Assembly (NCBI GenBank): GCA_964195995.1
Contig: CAXMQS010000092.1
Span: 62,001-126,000, forward strand
Source of the DNA: CAXMQS01 sp964195995
Lineage (GTDB): Bacteria > Actinomycetota > Acidimicrobiia > Spongiisociales > JAOTWH01
Direction of reading: 5' to 3'
DNA: 64,000 nucleotides
The notes below the pieces were generated by a model. The model saw only the letters and a list, made by a program, of their open reading frames with translations, was not told the origin of the DNA and did no database searches. Positions 61,350 through 64,000 of this stretch are shown here, one piece after another. A program made the translations under genes and the position numbers. The first letter of the stretch is position 1. The number at the start of each line of letters is the position of its first letter.

Positions 61350-62975
61350 TCAATCGGACTTCGAGGCGCCGAGATGGTCGGCCAGAGCGCTGCGAATGCT
61401 CTGGATCCACAGGCCCTCGTTGGCGGCGTAGCTGCCTTCCTTGTCGTTCAGTTTCGGCATCGTCATCGCGCCTGCATGGTGCAACCCGATGAGCCGCCAC
61501 TTCGAGTCGAACACTGGACTGCCCGAACTCCCCGGCTCCGTAGGAGTCCGGTAGTGAAGCCTGGGATCTTCCAAGTCGATCAACAGGTTGTCCTGCAACG
61601 AGAAGGAGAGGCCGCCCCCAAGCGGGTGGCCAATGATGTAGACGCGCTGCTCTCCGTCGGCAAGCGGCATCCCTGACGCGACGGGAATCGGCTCGACCTC
61701 GGGCGCAGGCTTGTCGATCCGCAACACGGATACGTCGAGCTCCTCGGGAGGCGACGAGAAGATCAGCTCGCTGACACGGAACTCGTCCTCAAGGCCAAGC
61801 GCTTCGAACTTGATGACGGCCTCGTCAGGCCGGAGAGCACCCGACACGTCGTCTGATACGACATGAGCGTTCGTGATGACGAACACCTCATCGGCTGGCA
61901 ACAGCTCGCACAGGTCAGCGCCTCTGAGCATGAAGCCGGTGCCGACTCCGGTGTCAAGCGAGTCGCAGAACAGCGCAACAGCCTCGCTGCGATCGAGGCC
62001 GGTTCGATACCACTTCAGGTTCTGCACACCGGTTGTACCCAGGACGCGCTCCAGCGTTGGCTCGGTAACTGACTCGAGTGCGGCGGTCGCAGTTGCTTTG
62101 GCCTTGGGTTGGAGGTCGACCGCTCCGCCGTCCTCCCTGGCCAGGATCGCACCCCGCAAGATCTCCAGTATTGCCCCCTGCTCACCATCGGGCTCGAGCT
62201 GCCACACCTCCTCCAACTGGCGCAAGGTGCTCGTCAGCTCGAATGAGTCGGAGTCTCCCTTGACGTATCGCCCCAGCCACTCCAGGGCCCCCTTGTAGTC
62301 GCCAACGGCTACGGAGGCCTCCAGAGCCGTCGCGTAATCCCAGACGTCGGCCCGACCCTCGTCCGCGCGCGCCTCGATGTCGGTCAGGATGGTGCGCGCC
62401 AGTTCCTCTGGCTCCGGATAGCCGTCGAGCGTGACCTCATCGCGGCGGGCCCGAGCCAGAAGTGCCGCGGAGTTGATCCCGTGCCATGCGTCCAAATCGA
62501 CCTTGTAGATCTCGTAATAGGCGTCGATGCTCTGGCGCAACAGCACCTGGTTGCGTGCAAGGGTGGGGGCCGCGGCATCCATGTACATCTGCTTGTAGGT
62601 GCGACCGAGTTGACCGCGGGATTCAGCGTTCTCCTTGGGATCATCAGCCGTCTCGGCGACCGTCACCTGCAGCACTGACTCACCGGCAACGAGGTGGCCT
62701 CGATCCAGCAGCGCCTGGGCATAGTGCCGGCGGACCGCCGGCGAGGTCACTTCAGCCTGGATGAAGGCGTCTCCCAGGGCCTCCATGAGGTCGAACCAGC
62801 GCTTGCGGCGCAGCATGCCGAGCACCTTGGCGGCAGTGTCAGCAGGGAACGGCTCTTCGGTGGCCCGCACCCTCTTGACGAGTTCCTCGCAAAGAGCGGT
62901 CGTCTCGACGCGGTCATACTCATTGACGCGCGCCCCGAGGGCTTTCGTGAAGTCGTCGGCGTCTTCCCACGTCAC
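61350..62975 (-). CDS. TPR (TPR-S-like) plus trypsin-like serine protease
   Basis: A 541-residue fusion. The N-terminal ~280 residues are helical repeats of the TPR-S/DUF4071 type (GRTYKQMYMDAAAPTLARNQVLLRQSIDAYYEIYKVDLDAWHGINSAALLARARR). The C-terminal ~230 residues are a chymotrypsin-fold protease with a complete triad: His371 (ITNAHVVSD), Asp414 (EELDVSVLRI) and Ser484 (PGSSGSPVF). No signal peptide is present, so it acts inside the cell. GTG 62975 has AGAGGGG five bases upstream. It lies 14 bases after the alpha/beta hydrolase and is probably co-transcribed. TPR-S proteins are known as sensors in predicted conflict systems, with proteases as effectors. Confidence 0.82.
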   Translation of the reverse strand: MTWEDADDFTKALGARVNEYDRVETTALCEELVKRVRATEEPFPADTAAKVLGMLRRKRWFDLMEALGDAFIQAEVTSPAVRRHYAQALLDRGHLVAGESVLQVTVAETADDPKENAESRGQLGRTYKQMYMDAAAPTLARNQVLLRQSIDAYYEIYKVDLDAWHGINSAALLARARRDEVTLDGYPEPEELARTILTDIEARADEGRADVWDYATALEASVAVGDYKGALEWLGRYVKGDSDSFELTSTLRQLEEVWQLEPDGEQGAILEILRGAILAREDGGAVDLQPKAKATATAALESVTEPTLERVLGTTGVQNLKWYRTGLDRSEAVALFCDSLDTGVGTGFMLRGADLCELLPADEVFVITNAHVVSDDVSGALRPDEAVIKFEALGLEDEFRVSELIFSSPPEELDVSVLRIDKPAPEVEPIPVASGMPLADGEQRVYIIGHPLGGGLSFSLQDNLLIDLEDPRLHYRTPTEPGSSGSPVFDSKWRLIGLHHAGAMTMPKLNDKEGSYAANEGLWIQSIRSALADHLGASKSD

Positions 62976-62989
62976 AGCTGCCCCTCTGC

Positions 62990-63913
62990 CTATAAGCCGA
63001 GCATCGAGCCGAGCTCCTGGCGCATCTTCGCACCCGCCAAGTACTTCAAGACGCTGTGGCGCCACTTGCCCCAGCTCTGCTCGTTGATGTCGATCACCTC
63101 GAGATCACCCGACCGCTTGTAGTCGTTGGCGAACTTGGGGTCGATGCCCGCGACCGGATCCAGATGGTCGTACACGTTGACCCAGCGACCGACCTTGTCC
63201 GGATAACCGTCGTCCCTGGTCCACTCTGGCTGCAGTCGGTCCTGGATCTCGTCTAGCCCGAGCGGACTGCCGACAGTCACCAGGCCATCGACCGGCGGGC
63301 AATCTGGCACCCGCATGAGGTTGTCATACGCCATGACCGTTCCCATGCTGTGGGCGACAAAGACGTGGGGCGGCCCGGATTCAGCGCCCGAACGGAGGGC
63401 GTCTTGCACCCGGCTCCGGATCTCCGTTTGCACCTCGAACTCCTTGCCTTGGCGCGGGCTGAAGGTCATATTCCACAGGTAATGGTGAACGTCGCGCAGG
63501 TAGGCCGACATGATTCGCTTCTTCATCCAACCTGGCAGCGGAATGCGCTCGAACTGCGCCGCTGCCTCCTCCTCGGACGGCTCGTCCTCATCGGAGATGT
63601 CCGCGTCGAGGTTGTACTTCGAGACGAAGCTGTCGAGCCACTCCTGCTCTTCCGGGCTGGCCTCTTCCCGGAAGGCCAGATCTACGTCCTCGGCATTGGT
63701 GTCGGCGACCCCGTCCTCGGCACTCTCATGGAAGTCGGTCTCCGGCTTGGGCTCGGCGTACATCACGTCGGCCCAATACACCATCGACGAGGTGATCCCC
63801 TCCGCCCCGAGGTCGATGCCATCGTCCCTAGCCAGAGCCCGCCGCCACGAAGCCAGCACGACATCGCTGAGTGGTTTGTTGGAGATTCCGTGAATGAACG
63901 TTACGTGTGGCAC
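62990..63913 (-). CDS. Alpha/beta hydrolase (lipase/esterase-like), intracellular
   Basis: A 307-residue hydrolase. The oxyanion segment is VTFIHGISNKP at the N-terminus, the nucleophile elbow VFVAHSMGTVMAYDN (Ser189), an acid in VYDHLDPVAG (Asp249 or 252), and His286 in WRHSVLKYL. An acidic insertion of ~65 residues (DTNAEDVDLAFREEASPEEQEW...) with helices lies between strand 3 and the elbow. No signal peptide is present. GTG 63913 is chosen with AGAGGA four bases upstream. It is the first gene visible of an operon with the TPR-protease; the sequence upstream to 64000 shows no gene end. Confidence 0.82.
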   Translation of the reverse strand: MPHVTFIHGISNKPLSDVVLASWRRALARDDGIDLGAEGITSSMVYWADVMYAEPKPETDFHESAEDGVADTNAEDVDLAFREEASPEEQEWLDSFVSKYNLDADISDEDEPSEEEAAAQFERIPLPGWMKKRIMSAYLRDVHHYLWNMTFSPRQGKEFEVQTEIRSRVQDALRSGAESGPPHVFVAHSMGTVMAYDNLMRVPDCPPVDGLVTVGSPLGLDEIQDRLQPEWTRDDGYPDKVGRWVNVYDHLDPVAGIDPKFANDYKRSGDLEVIDINEQSWGKWRHSVLKYLAGAKMRQELGSMLGL

Positions 63914-64000
63914 AGCTTCCTCTCGCTCGGCACGAAGGGCAAGCCTAGATGACATGCCCGCCAAGAGACGGGAGCGATCGGAACCTAGTTACGTGTCCAG

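Overview
This is a high-GC, gene-dense bacterial window that reads as Actinomycetota. I favour a deep-branching uncultured lineage such as Acidimicrobiia, but that is an inference from gene content and not a classification. The evidence is the gene order metG-tatD-rsmA-ispE-glmU-prs-rplY-pth-mfd-mazG-eno-ftsB-DUF501, which is the arrangement known from mycobacteria and relatives, together with a bL37-like mini ribosomal protein, an Eis-type acetyltransferase and an Rv3369-like flavin/deazaflavin protein.

Layout. Positions 1-3476 (+) hold the end of a TPR protein, a six-helix membrane protein, a nucleoside-hydrolase-like lipoprotein and a coupled pair of small envelope genes. Positions 3571-24606 (mostly -) are the conserved housekeeping block: translation (tRNA-Leu, tRNA-Gln, tRNA hydrolase, bL25, RsmA, RsmI, MetG), envelope precursors (GlmU, IspE, PgsA), PRPP synthesis, Mfd repair and glycolysis. 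Most neighbours overlap by 1-11 bases, often as GTGA, ATGA or TGATG, so translational coupling is the rule. An AbrB-like regulator and bL37 sit on the opposite strand. At 24.8-31.4 kb are a metalloprotease lipoprotein, a SAM-I riboswitch controlling metH, and an ArsR-type regulator with four copies of its probable operator next to a membrane protein. tRNA-Ala follows, and behind it a tandem array of hairpin-rich ~100-bp units. The 31.8-53 kb stretch is mixed metabolism, transport and signalling: DUF3179 lipoprotein, squalene/phytoene-synthase homologue, APC-Usp transporter, PlsY, UppP, Acr3, Eis, a VioB-like protein, hydroxyacyl-CoA dehydrogenase, a CtpE-like ATPase, a PAS kinase, an RRM protein and a two-component operon. 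The 53-59.5 kb stretch holds two methyltransferases, otsA/otsB, and an ABC exporter whose TetR regulator is in the same operon. The exporter is read from a clear leaderless promoter overlapping an inverted repeat.

From about 59.75 kb the character changes. A 5' half of tRNA-Arg(CCT) is cut off at the anticodon stem, and a 31/34-identical copy of its core lies at 53.05 kb. To the right are a RyR-domain protein, a signal-less M15-type peptidase with two C-terminal repeats, a TPR/trypsin-like protease, and an alpha/beta hydrolase directly upstream of the protease. I regard this right end as an accessory island, and the hydrolase plus TPR-protease pair as the best candidate for an undescribed conflict (defence) system.

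A second theme is translation start choice. Four genes (pgsA, pth, an APC transporter and a small membrane protein) have their Shine-Dalgarno site, and in three cases their family N-terminus, upstream of any ATG, GTG or TTG. They appear to start at CTG, ATC or ATA.
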